From JBFJKD01 sp038106145 (GTDB lineage Bacteria > Pseudomonadota > Gammaproteobacteria > Pseudomonadales > Porticoccaceae), in assembly GCA_038106145.1 (NCBI GenBank), contig JAYODD010000002.1, positions 168,586-232,585 of the forward strand: 64,000 nt of DNA, in the 5' to 3' direction. A program made the translations under genes and the position numbers. Of the stretch, positions 8,197 through 16,509 are shown piece by piece (position 1 is the first letter of the stretch; every line of letters starts with the position of its first letter). Under the pieces are notes generated by a model. The model did no database searches, was not told the origin of the DNA, and worked only from the letters and a program-made list of their open reading frames with translations.

Positions 8197-9645
8197 ATGA
8201 TTGAACACAGCAAAATCTATGTCGATGGACAGTGGGTGCCAGCCAGCGGCGGTGGTGTTACCACGCTGGTCAACCCGGCCACAGAAGAGCCGTTTGCCTC
8301 GGTGCCGATGTCTTCCGTGGAAGATGTCGACAGGGCGGTGCGAGCGGCGCGGCGCGCTTTTGCGTCCTGGTCCAGAACCAGTGCCGAGGAGCGTGCCGGG
8401 TATATTCGCGCTATCTGCGCCAAGCTGAAAGAGCGCAAGGATGAACTGGCCTCGTTGATTTCCCAGGAAATGGGCATTCCGGTGCATTTTTCCAGGGGCA
8501 TTCAGGTATCCGGACCGATTCATGGCCTGTCGCTGTTTGCCGATCTCGCCAAGACCATGGAAGAAGTCCGGCAGCACGAGGAAGGCTATCTGGTGTTGCG
8601 GGAGCCGATCGGCGTTTGCGCGTTTATTACGCCGTGGAATTTTCCCTTGTTTCAGGTAGTGGCAAAAGTGGGGCCAGCGATTGCGGCGGGTTGCACTACG
8701 GTACTTAAACCGAGCGAGCAAACTCCGTTGTGCACCTATGTTTTCGCGCAGATCTGTGACGAAGTGGGCCTGCCACCGGGCGTATTTAACCTGGTGCCTG
8801 GCCGGGGGTCCGTGATGGGCGATGCCCTCAGTTCCCACCCCGAAGTGGATNNNNNNNNNNTGGATCTGGTGTCGTTTACCGGTTCCACGGAAGTCGGGGT
8901 CGACGTCGCCAGGTCGGCCGCGCCCACGGTCAAGCGGGTGTGTCAGGAACTGGGTGGCAAGTCGCCGTTTATCATTGCCGAGGACGCGGACATCGGCAAA
9001 GCCGTCAAATATGTCGTGAAGGATACCATGTTCAATTCGGGGCAGATGTGCGTGGCTCTGAGTCGTGTGCTGGTGCCCGAATCGAAATACGAAGAGGCGG
9101 TGGCGGTGGCCAAATCCGTGGCGGAATCCCTCAAGGTGGGTGATCCCACCGATGAAAGTGTATTTCTCGGGCCGGTCAGCTCCATGCGCGCCCGGGAGAG
9201 TGTGGTGCGTTACATCAACAAAGGCATAGAAGAAGGCGCGCGCCTGGTCACCGGCGGTGCGGAGTTGCCCGAGGGTATTACGCGAGGCGCGTATGTTCGC
9301 CCCACCATTTTTGCCGACGTGCGCAACGACATGACGATTGCCCGGGAGGAGATTTTTGGGCCGGTGATTTGCCTGATCCCCTACCAGGACGAAGAAGAGG
9401 CAATTGCCCTGGCCAACGACACGCCGTTCGGCCTGTCGAGCGGCGTCTGGGCCGAGAGCGAAGAAACCCAGATGCGCATTGCCCGTCAACTGCGTGCCGG
9501 CCAGGTTAAGGTGAACGGCGGACCATTCAGTTTTTCCGCGCCGTTTGGCGGCTACAAGATGTCCGGCAATGGGCGGGAGTGGGGCGCCAGCGGCCTTGTC
9601 GAATACACCGAGGAAAAAGCCATTCTGATTGGCAAGCTGCGTTAG
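8197..9645 (+). CDS. NAD(P)-dependent aldehyde dehydrogenase (contains assembly gap)
   Basis: An aldehyde dehydrogenase of about 480 residues. It shows PWNFPLFQ, KPSEQTPL, FTGSTEVG (cofactor loop), the general base in QELGGKSP and the catalytic Cys in NSGQMCVALSR, with EIFGPV and GGYKMSGNGRE near the end. It should oxidise an aldehyde to the acid. ATG 8197 is favoured over ATG 8191 because AGGA at 8186-8189 is too close to the latter. Ten N at 8851-8860 interrupt the gene; the flanking bases share TGGAT, and joining them gives HPEVD-LVSFTG, the normal family sequence, so the real protein is probably five residues shorter than the gapped translation. Confidence 0.88.
   Translation: MIEHSKIYVDGQWVPASGGGVTTLVNPATEEPFASVPMSSVEDVDRAVRAARRAFASWSRTSAEERAGYIRAICAKLKERKDELASLISQEMGIPVHFSRGIQVSGPIHGLSLFADLAKTMEEVRQHEEGYLVLREPIGVCAFITPWNFPLFQVVAKVGPAIAAGCTTVLKPSEQTPLCTYVFAQICDEVGLPPGVFNLVPGRGSVMGDALSSHPEVDXXXXDLVSFTGSTEVGVDVARSAAPTVKRVCQELGGKSPFIIAEDADIGKAVKYVVKDTMFNSGQMCVALSRVLVPESKYEEAVAVAKSVAESLKVGDPTDESVFLGPVSSMRARESVVRYINKGIEEGARLVTGGAELPEGITRGAYVRPTIFADVRNDMTIAREEIFGPVICLIPYQDEEEAIALANDTPFGLSSGVWAESEETQMRIARQLRAGQVKVNGGPFSFSAPFGGYKMSGNGREWGASGLVEYTEEKAILIGKLR
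8851..8860. other. Assembly gap (10 N) with overlapping flanks
   Basis: The base run before the gap ends in GTGGAT and the one after it begins with TGGATCTGG. The shared TGGAT suggests that two contig ends overlap and that the ten N are a placeholder. Five duplicated bases plus ten N make 15, so the frame survives by chance. Confidence 0.8.
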
Positions 9646-9665
9646 TACTGGTCCCTTTCTACCCG

Positions 9666-9686
9666 GCCGCGGGGAACGCCCGCGGC
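9666..9686. repeat. GC-rich perfect hairpin between ALDH and ACAD genes
   Basis: GCCGCGGG and CCCGCGGC form 8-bp perfect arms around a five-base loop. No T tract follows, so this is more likely an mRNA-stability or processing hairpin than an intrinsic terminator. Confidence 0.45.
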
Positions 9687-9739
9687 TACCCTTGCTGTGG
9701 TCCGCTGCGGTGGGCGCTGCTCTTCAGGAGTTGTAATCG

Positions 9740-10894
9740 ATGTCCAGATTTCGTTTCCCCCACGTGGAGATGCCTGCCATCGCCACGCAACTGCGCGCCG
9801 AGGTCAGGGAATTTTTGGCGGCGGAGCGCGCCAGTGGCGGATTCGTACCGATGGCGGACTGCTGGGCGTCGGGAATGAGCGTGGAATTCAGCCGCAAGTT
9901 AGGTCGACGGGGCTGGCTGGGCATGACCTGGGATAAACAGTACGGGGGTCATGGCCGCACTTTCCTCGAACGCTATGTGGTCACCGAAGAAATGCTGGCG
10001 GCCGGGGCGCCGGTCATGGCCCACTGGATAGCGGATCGCCAGAGCGGCCCGCAAATTATCAAACATGCGGACCCGCAATTGCGCGACCAGATCATTCCGC
10101 GCATTGTCGCCGGCGAATGTTTTTGCGCGATCGGCATGAGCGAACCGAATACCGGTTCCGATCTGGCGTCGGTCGCCACCAAAGCGGAAAAAGTCGATGG
10201 TGGCTGGCGAGTCAATGGTACCAAGCTGTGGTCCACCGGCGCCCACGGTTGCGACTACATGATTACTTTATTGCGCACTGGCCCTTTGGATACGGCTGCC
10301 CGTCACCAGGGGCTGTCGCAGTTTCTGATTGACCTCAAGTCCCCGGGGGTGAAGATTCGCGGTATTGCGGATATTGGCGGGCAGGTGCACTTTAACGAAA
10401 CCAACTTTGAAGATGTGTTTGTTCCCGATAATTATGTCCTCGGCGAAGTGGGTGGGGGCTGGAATATGGTGGTCGGTGAACTGGCGCTGGAACGTTCGGG
10501 ACCGGAACGTTTTCTGAGTACATTTATCGTGTTGCAGGAAGCCATGCGCGTGCTGGTCGCCCACCCTACGGATAAAACCCGAGAAGTCCTGGGTCAGGTG
10601 GTGGCCAAAATCAAAACCCTGCGCCGTATGTCCCTCGGCATCGCCGGTCTGTTGCAGGAAGGCTCTTCGCCGGAAATGGAGGCCGCCCTGGTCAAGGATA
10701 TGGCCACGCGCTTCGAGCGCGAGCTATTGGAAAAACTGCGTGGCATTCTGCCGCAGAATCTGCTGGCTGCAAACGACGGGCTGTTGCCGGCGTTGTTGCG
10801 CGACGGAATTTTACGGGTGCCGTCCTCGACCCTGCGCGGCGGCACCAACGAAGTACTCAAGGGCATGGTTGCCCGCCAGTTGGGGTTGCGGTGA
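9740..10894 (+). CDS. Acyl-CoA dehydrogenase, probable large subunit of a heteromeric enzyme
   Basis: A 384-residue acyl-CoA dehydrogenase. It has GMSEPNTGSDLAS (flavin and substrate loop) and NGTKLWSTGAH in the middle domain and ends in STLRGGTNEVLKG. The N-terminal pattern (LRAEVREFL, GWLGMTWDKQYGG) is the one seen in larger subunits of alpha2-beta2 acyl-CoA dehydrogenases known from steroid and terpenoid catabolism. A shorter, divergent acyl-CoA dehydrogenase follows 83 bases later, as expected of such pairs. The upstream GGAG in TTCAGGAGTTG supports the start. Pairing and substrate are inferred; a homomeric enzyme cannot be excluded. Confidence 0.82.
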   Translation: MSRFRFPHVEMPAIATQLRAEVREFLAAERASGGFVPMADCWASGMSVEFSRKLGRRGWLGMTWDKQYGGHGRTFLERYVVTEEMLAAGAPVMAHWIADRQSGPQIIKHADPQLRDQIIPRIVAGECFCAIGMSEPNTGSDLASVATKAEKVDGGWRVNGTKLWSTGAHGCDYMITLLRTGPLDTAARHQGLSQFLIDLKSPGVKIRGIADIGGQVHFNETNFEDVFVPDNYVLGEVGGGWNMVVGELALERSGPERFLSTFIVLQEAMRVLVAHPTDKTREVLGQVVAKIKTLRRMSLGIAGLLQEGSSPEMEAALVKDMATRFERELLEKLRGILPQNLLAANDGLLPALLRDGILRVPSSTLRGGTNEVLKGMVARQLGLR

Positions 10895-10977
10895 TCGACG
10901 AGATGCCGACGACCCAACATTCCTGGTGCGGTGACCGGGAAATAGCGCCAACATTACAGTGAATTCGAGAGAGCCGA

Positions 10978-12036
10978 ATGACAGCCGATAACATTATCTT
11001 TGAAACCGCCCAGCGCATTTTTACCGATCTCAGCACCCCGGAAACCATCAATGCCGCCGAGGCCGGAAAATGGCCCGGGGCACTGTGGCAGGCGATCGAG
11101 GAATCCGGCCTGGCATTGACCTGGGTGCCCGAGAATAACGATGGTGTAGGCGCCACGCTGATGGATGGGTTTGCGGTCATCAAAGCCGCTGGCGCCGCCG
11201 CATTGCCGGTGCCATTGGCGGAAACTCTGATGGCGGGCTGGCTGTTGGCCCGGGGTGGTTTGCCAGTGCCCAATGGGCCGATGACAGTTGCTTGCGGTGA
11301 TTTTGCATTTGCCGATGGTGTACTAAATGGTGAGGCGGTAGCAGTACCCCACGGGCGCAACGCCAAATATCTGGTGGTAGTCGTCGACACCCCGGCGGGG
11401 GCCGCGGCGCTTCAGCTGGCGGTTGCAGACTGTGGTGTGACAGCGCATGCCGGTCTTGCCGGGGAGCCTCTCGACCGGGTGGTTTTCGAGAACGTTAAGC
11501 CGATAGCGGTTGGCGAGATAAGTGATACTACCGATGCCGCCAGTGTCGAGGCGTTGGGCGCTCTGGTGCGCTGCATACAGGCTGCGGGCGCGCTGGAAAC
11601 CGTTCTCGATCTGAGCATTCAGTACGCCTGTGAGCGGGTACAGTTTGGTCGCCCCATTGGTAAATTCCAGGCGATACAGCATAGTATCGCTGAACTGGCG
11701 GGAGAGGTAGCGGCAATCAACGCGGCGGCAGATTCCGCCGCCGAGGCCGTCGCCAGGCGCAATTTGATTGATGCGGATGCTCGGGTTGAAATTGCTGCGG
11801 CCAAAGTTCGCCTCGAACAGGCGGTCAGTAATGGCGCGGCCATCGCCCATCAGGTGCACGGCGCCATGGGTTTTACTTACGAACATCGTTTGCACCACCT
11901 CACCCGCAGGCTGTGGAACTGGCGCGACGAATTTGGCAGCGATACGGTGTGGGCACAACGTCTGGGCGCGCAGGTGCTGGAATGGGGTGCCGAGGAATTG
12001 TGGCCGCGCATTACCGCGGTCAGCGATGCCCGTTAA
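10978..12036 (+). CDS. Acyl-CoA dehydrogenase, probable small subunit
   Basis: A 352-residue, divergent acyl-CoA dehydrogenase. The middle beta-domain is reduced and the usual TEP..GSD loop is missing, while the C-terminal four-helix domain is recognisable from YACERVQFGRPIGKFQAIQH and HQVHGAMGFTYEHRLH. Proteins of this shape act as the partner of a complete acyl-CoA dehydrogenase chain in heterotetramers. Its position directly after the 384-residue chain supports this. ATG 10978 is preceded by a GAGAG stretch. The missing loop suggests that the FAD and substrate site is completed by the partner. Confidence 0.78.
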   Translation: MTADNIIFETAQRIFTDLSTPETINAAEAGKWPGALWQAIEESGLALTWVPENNDGVGATLMDGFAVIKAAGAAALPVPLAETLMAGWLLARGGLPVPNGPMTVACGDFAFADGVLNGEAVAVPHGRNAKYLVVVVDTPAGAAALQLAVADCGVTAHAGLAGEPLDRVVFENVKPIAVGEISDTTDAASVEALGALVRCIQAAGALETVLDLSIQYACERVQFGRPIGKFQAIQHSIAELAGEVAAINAAADSAAEAVARRNLIDADARVEIAAAKVRLEQAVSNGAAIAHQVHGAMGFTYEHRLHHLTRRLWNWRDEFGSDTVWAQRLGAQVLEWGAEELWPRITAVSDAR

Positions 12037-12078
12037 CCACGACCGCTAAACCGAGTGTAACCTGTAGAGATAGTCACC

Positions 12079-13242
12079 ATGGATTTTTCGTTAAGCAGTG
12101 AACAGCAGGCCATTGTCGATAGCATCAATGCGCTGATGGCCAATTTTGGCGACAGTTTCTGGCTGGAGCGGGATAAAACCGGTGTATTTCCCGAGGAATT
12201 TTATCAGGCGATGGCAGAGGGCGGCTGGCTGGGTATTACCATGCCGGAGGAATACGGCGGTGCCAACCTTGGCGTCACCGAGGCGGCGCTGATGATGATG
12301 ACCGTGGCCAGTCACGGTGGTATGTCCGCCGCGTCGGCGGTGCATATCAATATTTTCGGGCCGCACCCGATTGTCAAATTCGGTACCCCCGAGCAGAAGG
12401 CGCGCTGGTTGCCGCCGTTGATTGCCGGCCAACAGAAAACCTGTTTCGGTGTCACCGAAGCCAATGCTGGCCTCGATACCACCCGCATTGAAACCTTTGC
12501 CAAACGGGATGGGGATAACTACATCATCAACGGCCAGAAAATCTGGACCACCACCGCTCAACAGGCCGACAAGGTGATGCTGCTGACGCGCACCACGCCG
12601 CGAGAAGAGTGTGCCAAACCCCATCAGGGTATCACCTTATTTTACGCGGACATGGATCCCGCCCATGTGCAAATCAAGGAAATTGAAAAGATGGGTCGCA
12701 AGGCGGTCAACTCTAACATGACGTTTTACGACAATCTGGTGGTGTCCAAAGACGATATGATCGGCGAGGAGGGCAAGGGGTTTTCGTATATTCTGCACAG
12801 CCTCAATCCCGAGCGCATCCTCCTCGCCGCGGAGGCGGTGGGCATGGGGCGCAGCGCGCTGTCGCGGGCCACCCAGTACGCCAAGGATCGCGAAGTATTT
12901 GGGCGACCCATTGGCATGAATCAGTCGGTGCAGCACCCGTTGGCAGAAAACTGGATCGAGCTCGAAGCCGCTTATCTGAAAATCATGTACGCCGCCTGGT
13001 TGTACGACAACGGCAAAGAATGTGGCGCCTATGCCAATGGCAGTAAATACTTCGCTGCCGAGGCTGGTTTCAAAGCCTGTCAGCAGGCGGTGATGACCCA
13101 TGGCGGCATGGGTTACGCCAAGGAATACCATGTCGAGCGACTGATGCGCGAAGCTATGTTGCCGCGGTTGGCGCCGGTTAGTCAGAATATGATTCTTAAT
13201 TTTATTTCTACCAATGTCCTGGATCTGCCGCGGTCGTATTAA
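12079..13242 (+). CDS. Acyl-CoA dehydrogenase
   Basis: A 387-residue complete acyl-CoA dehydrogenase. It has FGVTEANAGLDTTR (a variant of the TEP..GSD flavin loop), INGQKIWTTTAQQ, AKDREVFGRPIG, and HGGMGYAKEYHVERLMREA near the C-terminus. It is the third such gene in a row and probably in the same operon (42 bases after the previous stop). It lacks the FEG/YEG Glu of MCAD-type enzymes at the C-terminus, so the catalytic base is probably the alternative Glu used by isovaleryl-CoA or branched-chain dehydrogenases; that is inference. It likely acts on a different intermediate from the heteromeric pair. Confidence 0.85.
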   Translation: MDFSLSSEQQAIVDSINALMANFGDSFWLERDKTGVFPEEFYQAMAEGGWLGITMPEEYGGANLGVTEAALMMMTVASHGGMSAASAVHINIFGPHPIVKFGTPEQKARWLPPLIAGQQKTCFGVTEANAGLDTTRIETFAKRDGDNYIINGQKIWTTTAQQADKVMLLTRTTPREECAKPHQGITLFYADMDPAHVQIKEIEKMGRKAVNSNMTFYDNLVVSKDDMIGEEGKGFSYILHSLNPERILLAAEAVGMGRSALSRATQYAKDREVFGRPIGMNQSVQHPLAENWIELEAAYLKIMYAAWLYDNGKECGAYANGSKYFAAEAGFKACQQAVMTHGGMGYAKEYHVERLMREAMLPRLAPVSQNMILNFISTNVLDLPRSY

Positions 13243-13317
13243 TATCGGCGACGCGTCGCGCCAGGTAAATACAGGCGTCGAAGCCCGCTCTGCTGTTTGC
13301 ACATTACAGGGTGAATT

Positions 13318-13868
13318 ATGAACGACGAGAAAAATAATTTGCGTCATCACGAACCCGGCCATGATCTCCAGATGGAGCATGAAGATGCCACCATCCGGGT
13401 TCTGCACAAAGTTATTCGGGCGGTGGTCAAGGCGCTGGCAATCCTGATGGTCTTCGTTATTGATTTCTCCAAGCGAGATTCAGTTACCCCTGCCNNNNNN
13501 NNNNCCTGAAGGTCTTCGTTATTGTGTGGTGCACCGGGGACGTCGTTTTTGTGCTGTATCAACGCTTAACCGAACCGCCATTTATGTTGCTTAATATCAG
13601 CGACATCCTCGCAACCTTTGGTTCGTTTTTAGCGGTATTGATAGCGATTGAAATTTTTATCAATATCAGCATGTATTTGAGCACCAATGTTATTCCGGTG
13701 CGGCTGGTGGTGGCGACGGCGTTGATGGCAATCGCGCGTAAAGTGATTATTTTCGACTTTGAAAAAGTGACCCCGGACTATATTTATGCGACTGCTGCGG
13801 TGGTTCTGGCACTGGGAATAACGTACTGGCTGACAACCAAAAAACATATCGAGCACAAAGCGGAGTAA
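13318..13868 (+). CDS. PsiE-family membrane protein, disrupted by assembly artefact
   Basis: Two frames that flank a gap encode one protein of the phosphate-starvation-inducible PsiE family: an N-terminal RVLHKVIRAVVKALAILMVFVI and a C-terminal part with several membrane helices (LLNISDILATFGSFLAVLIAIEIF, then two further helices). The 14-base sequence GGTCTTCGTTATTG occurs at 13449-13462 and again at 13511-13524, 62 bases apart, with the ten N between. Removing 62 bases restores one continuous 162-residue frame that reads MVFVIVWCTGDVVF, as expected of the family. The gene is therefore probably intact in the organism. Function in the family is not well established. Confidence 0.75.
13491..13500. 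other. Assembly gap (10 N), left contig end suspect
   Basis: Sequence from 13463 to 13490 interrupts the protein and matches nothing around it. Because the sequences left and right of the gap share CCTGAnGGTCTTCGTTATTG, the true join is likely at that repeat and the 28 bases before the N are probably erroneous contig-end sequence. Confidence 0.7.
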
Positions 13869-13875
13869 CAGACGT

Positions 13876-14532
13876 ATGAGTAATTTGTATGGTGACAAAC
13901 ACCGCGAACTACAGGACCATTTTCAAACCCGCAAAATGGCCGATCGTATCGAACAGTCGATTGTTAGCGATTCTCTGTCAGAGCAGGGCATAGCCTTCAT
14001 CGAATCCCGGGATATGTTTTTTCTCTCCACGGTGGATCATCAGGGTCGCCCCACCGTCTCCTACAAGGGTGGCGACGTCGGGTTCCTGCGCGTGCTGGAT
14101 GACCGCACCATCGCGTTTCCCAATTACGATGGCAACGGCATGTTTTTTTCCATGGGTAACATTCGCGCCAATGCCAATGTGGGTTTATTGCTAATTGATT
14201 TTGAAAATCCGTTTCGCATGCGCATACAGGGTGTAGCATCCGCACACACCGATGATGCATTGTTGGCCGAATACCCAGAGGCCGATATGATTATTCGTGT
14301 CGCGGTCGCGCAAACCTGGATCAACTGTCCGCGCTACATTCATAAATACCAGAAACTGGCGACCTCCCGTTACGTGCCCAAGGGGGACTGCGAAACACCC
14401 TATGCCGAGTGGAAGCGTATCGACTTTTTGCAGGATGCGTTGCCCCCCAAAGATACCGGCAAAACAGAGTTGTCCGGCGGTACTCTCACCATGGAGGAGT
14501 GGGCGGCAAAAGTAGCCCGTGGCGAAGGTTAA
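13876..14532 (+). CDS. Pyridoxamine 5'-phosphate oxidase-family (FMN-binding split-barrel) protein
   Basis: A 218-residue protein with the split-barrel flavin fold: FIESRDMFFLSTVDHQGRP at about 36-54, followed by SYKGG, ITFPNYDGNGMFFSMGNI-like strands and VGLLLIDFENPFRMRIQG. This family includes pyridoxamine oxidases and small FMN- or F420-binding reductases, and the general pattern (a stress-type FMN-binding member) does not identify a substrate. It starts seven bases after the PsiE stop, so the two are probably cotranscribed. Confidence 0.75.
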   Translation: MSNLYGDKHRELQDHFQTRKMADRIEQSIVSDSLSEQGIAFIESRDMFFLSTVDHQGRPTVSYKGGDVGFLRVLDDRTIAFPNYDGNGMFFSMGNIRANANVGLLLIDFENPFRMRIQGVASAHTDDALLAEYPEADMIIRVAVAQTWINCPRYIHKYQKLATSRYVPKGDCETPYAEWKRIDFLQDALPPKDTGKTELSGGTLTMEEWAAKVARGEG

Positions 14533-14584
14533 GGAGCAAAGCGTTGCCGGCCGTTGGCGTGCACGCTGACCTGACGTTTGACCG

Positions 14585-15340
14585 ATGCGGCAATCCTCTC
14601 AAGGCGCACCATTCTGGCCAAGTGTTGCGCGCTGGTGTGCCAGCTTTATTAATTCGTGGGTGCATTTTCTGCCGCTGTTGATGGTGTGTGCGTTTTCGCG
14701 ACAGCTCGCCTGTCACATCTACCGTAATTGGGTAAAAGTGGCTTGTCGGATTTTTGGCGTCACCTATTCCCTGCGCGACGACAACAACGGGGTGGTGGGA
14801 CCGCCACCGCATCTTTATGTGTGGCTTAATCAGTCCAATATCGCCGAAGGCCTTATTTGCATGATGTGCCTGCCACCGATGTTTGTCGTGATTAATGTGG
14901 AGTACGCGTTAATGCCGCTATTTGGCTGCGGGCGGGCGCTGTCGGGAGATCAGGTGATTGTCCGGCAATGGAAAAGGCAGGCAAAACGCGGTATTCAACG
15001 GGCCATCAAGCGTCTGCGTGGCGGCGAGAGCGCCATGATCAGTATCGAAGGCGCGCGCAGTGGCGACGGCCAACTGTTACCCTACAAGAAAGGTCCGGCG
15101 GTGCTGGCCATCGGCGCCCAGGCTACCATTTTACCGATGTTGATACACGGTGGGCGGGAGGTGTTGCCACCCGGCGCCTGGCGCTTGCGACCGGGTCACA
15201 TCGAGATTCATTTACTTAAGGCTATTCCCACTCGGGGGCTGAGTTTCGATGCTCGAAACGCAATTGTGGAGCAGCTGCGTAACGCGGCAGAAACCGAGTT
15301 GGCGAAACGCGCCGCTACGGGCGTATCGCCGGAGGAGTAA
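14585..15340 (+). CDS. PlsC-like acyltransferase homologue lacking the catalytic HX4D motif
   Basis: A 251-residue protein with the outline of 1-acylglycerol-3-phosphate acyltransferases: a hydrophobic N-terminus (about 20-50), a block I equivalent VWLNQSNIAEG, a block III equivalent EGARSGDGQLLPYKKGP, and block IV ILPMLIHGG. In active members block I is NHQSxxD, with His as base and Asp as support. Here the His position is Asn and the Asp position is Ala, so the charge relay is gone. The substrate-phosphate block III is well kept. It may be an inactive, lipid-binding or altered-chemistry relative. No clear ribosome site precedes the ATG, so the start is tentative. Confidence 0.65.
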   Translation: MRQSSQGAPFWPSVARWCASFINSWVHFLPLLMVCAFSRQLACHIYRNWVKVACRIFGVTYSLRDDNNGVVGPPPHLYVWLNQSNIAEGLICMMCLPPMFVVINVEYALMPLFGCGRALSGDQVIVRQWKRQAKRGIQRAIKRLRGGESAMISIEGARSGDGQLLPYKKGPAVLAIGAQATILPMLIHGGREVLPPGAWRLRPGHIEIHLLKAIPTRGLSFDARNAIVEQLRNAAETELAKRAATGVSPEE

Positions 15341-15598
15341 TCTGCTGGAAAATTTCTGTGGTTGCAGCAATAGCGTTAATTAGCCTAACAATTTCACGGT
15401 TCGGGGTGGCTGAGCGCGGAGTTTTGACTATTTTGTTAGCGTAAGACCCGGGATAAATGGAGCTAAATGGTGCGACCCGCGATATATTTTTTACTCGCCG
15501 ATATGTGGCGTCGTTTATTACACAGAACACCTGTGGTAACGCGACGTCGAATGCGGTGAGCTAAGTATTACCGGGAAAATTGTGAAAAGGGGCATCAG

Positions 15599-15931
15599 GT
15601 GGACATACTAAAAACATTTGCTCTCTTTGGTGTAACGGCTATCGCTGAAATCGTCGGTTGTTATCTCCCGTATCTGTGGCTTAAACAGGGGCGCTCGATA
15701 TGGTTGCTGGCGCCCGGCGCCCTTAGCCTGGCGTTATTCGTGTGGTTGTTATCCCTGCACCCTCATGCTGCAGGTCGGGTGTATGCCGCCTACGGTGGAG
15801 TCTATATCAGCGTGGCACTGGGCTGGCTGTGGGCGATAGATGCGGTGCGACCCACGCTAACGGACTGCGTCGGTGTTGCGGTGTGTCTGGTAGGCGTAGC
15901 GATTATTATGTATGGTCCCCGCCTGGCGTGA
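15599..15931 (+). CDS. YnfA family (UPF0060) small membrane protein
   Basis: A 110-residue protein with four hydrophobic segments and the family pattern TAIAEIVGCYLPYLWL, RVYAAYGGVYI and DCVGVAVCLVGVAIIMYGPR. YnfA proteins resemble small-multidrug-resistance transporters in size and topology and sit in the inner membrane. GTG at 15599 is preceded by AAAAGG about eight bases upstream. The 258 bases before it hold no gene that I can see. Confidence 0.9.
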   Translation: MDILKTFALFGVTAIAEIVGCYLPYLWLKQGRSIWLLAPGALSLALFVWLLSLHPHAAGRVYAAYGGVYISVALGWLWAIDAVRPTLTDCVGVAVCLVGVAIIMYGPRLA

Positions 15932-16049
15932 TGTGCGGGGGTTGACAAGGCAAACGGAGTCGTAATCATGATGCGATGGCCAATTTTTTAGGCACCGGTG
16001 TCTGCACTCCTGATAATTGGTGTCGATGCGGCCAGCGGATTAACGGATA

Positions 16050-16220
16050 TCACCAAGCCAGCGCGGTTGCTGTGGATAACGCTTTTTTTGTCTGCGGGTT
16101 GTTTTACACAGCCGGGGTGGTGTTTTATCTGCCCGATTCGCGCCTGCGCTAAGGCCACCCGATCTGGCACCTGTTCGTTGTGACCGGCACCCTGTACCAT
16201 ATATTGCGAGGAATGTGTTT
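16050..16220 (+). pseudogene. Relic of a hemolysin III (YqfA-type) gene
   Basis: Translated in two frames this stretch gives LLWITLFLSAG, then after a one-base shift LFYTAGVVFYLPDSRLR, an in-frame TAA, then HPIWHLFVVTGTLYHIL. The last pieces match the C-terminal end of hemolysin III family membrane proteins (the GVVFY segment and the HxIWHLFV block). The frameshift, stop codon and missing N-terminal two thirds indicate decay. No function is expected. Confidence 0.6.
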
Positions 16221-16246
16221 TGTCAGGCTAAACCAGGAGGCACGCC

Positions 16247-16495
16247 ATGCTGGAATTACGTCCGGGCTGTGAATGCTGTAATAAGGATTTGCCGGCACAT
16301 TCGATCGAGGCGCGTATCTGTTCTTTCGAATGCACGTTCTGCGCAGAGTGCGCACAGACCAAGCTCCAGGACATTTGTCCTAATTGCGGTGGTGAGCTGG
16401 TCAGTCGTCCCCGTCGTCCCGCCGATAAACTGGTAAAAAATCCCGCGTCTACGCGGCGCGTCTATCATCCGACCGGCTGTGGCGCGGCGGCGTAA
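16247..16495 (+). CDS. DUF1272 cysteine-rich small protein
   Basis: An 82-residue protein of the DUF1272 family. It starts MLELRPGCECC and carries paired Cys motifs (CECC, CSFECTFCAEC, CPNCGG) that look like zinc-binding knuckles. AGGAGG seven bases upstream of the ATG supports the start. The family's function is unknown. Confidence 0.9.
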   Translation: MLELRPGCECCNKDLPAHSIEARICSFECTFCAECAQTKLQDICPNCGGELVSRPRRPADKLVKNPASTRRVYHPTGCGAAA

Positions 16496-16509
16496 CACAG
16501 TCAGAGAAG

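Noticed and set aside
8164..9489. 441-codon frame antisense to the aldehyde dehydrogenase
   Set aside because: Spans the same N gap on the opposite strand of a well-conserved ALDH; composition is that of a shadow frame.
13318..13868. Calling PsiE a frameshifted pseudogene
   Set aside because: The frame break coincides with the N gap and is repaired exactly by collapsing a 62-base repeat, so it is an assembly artefact.
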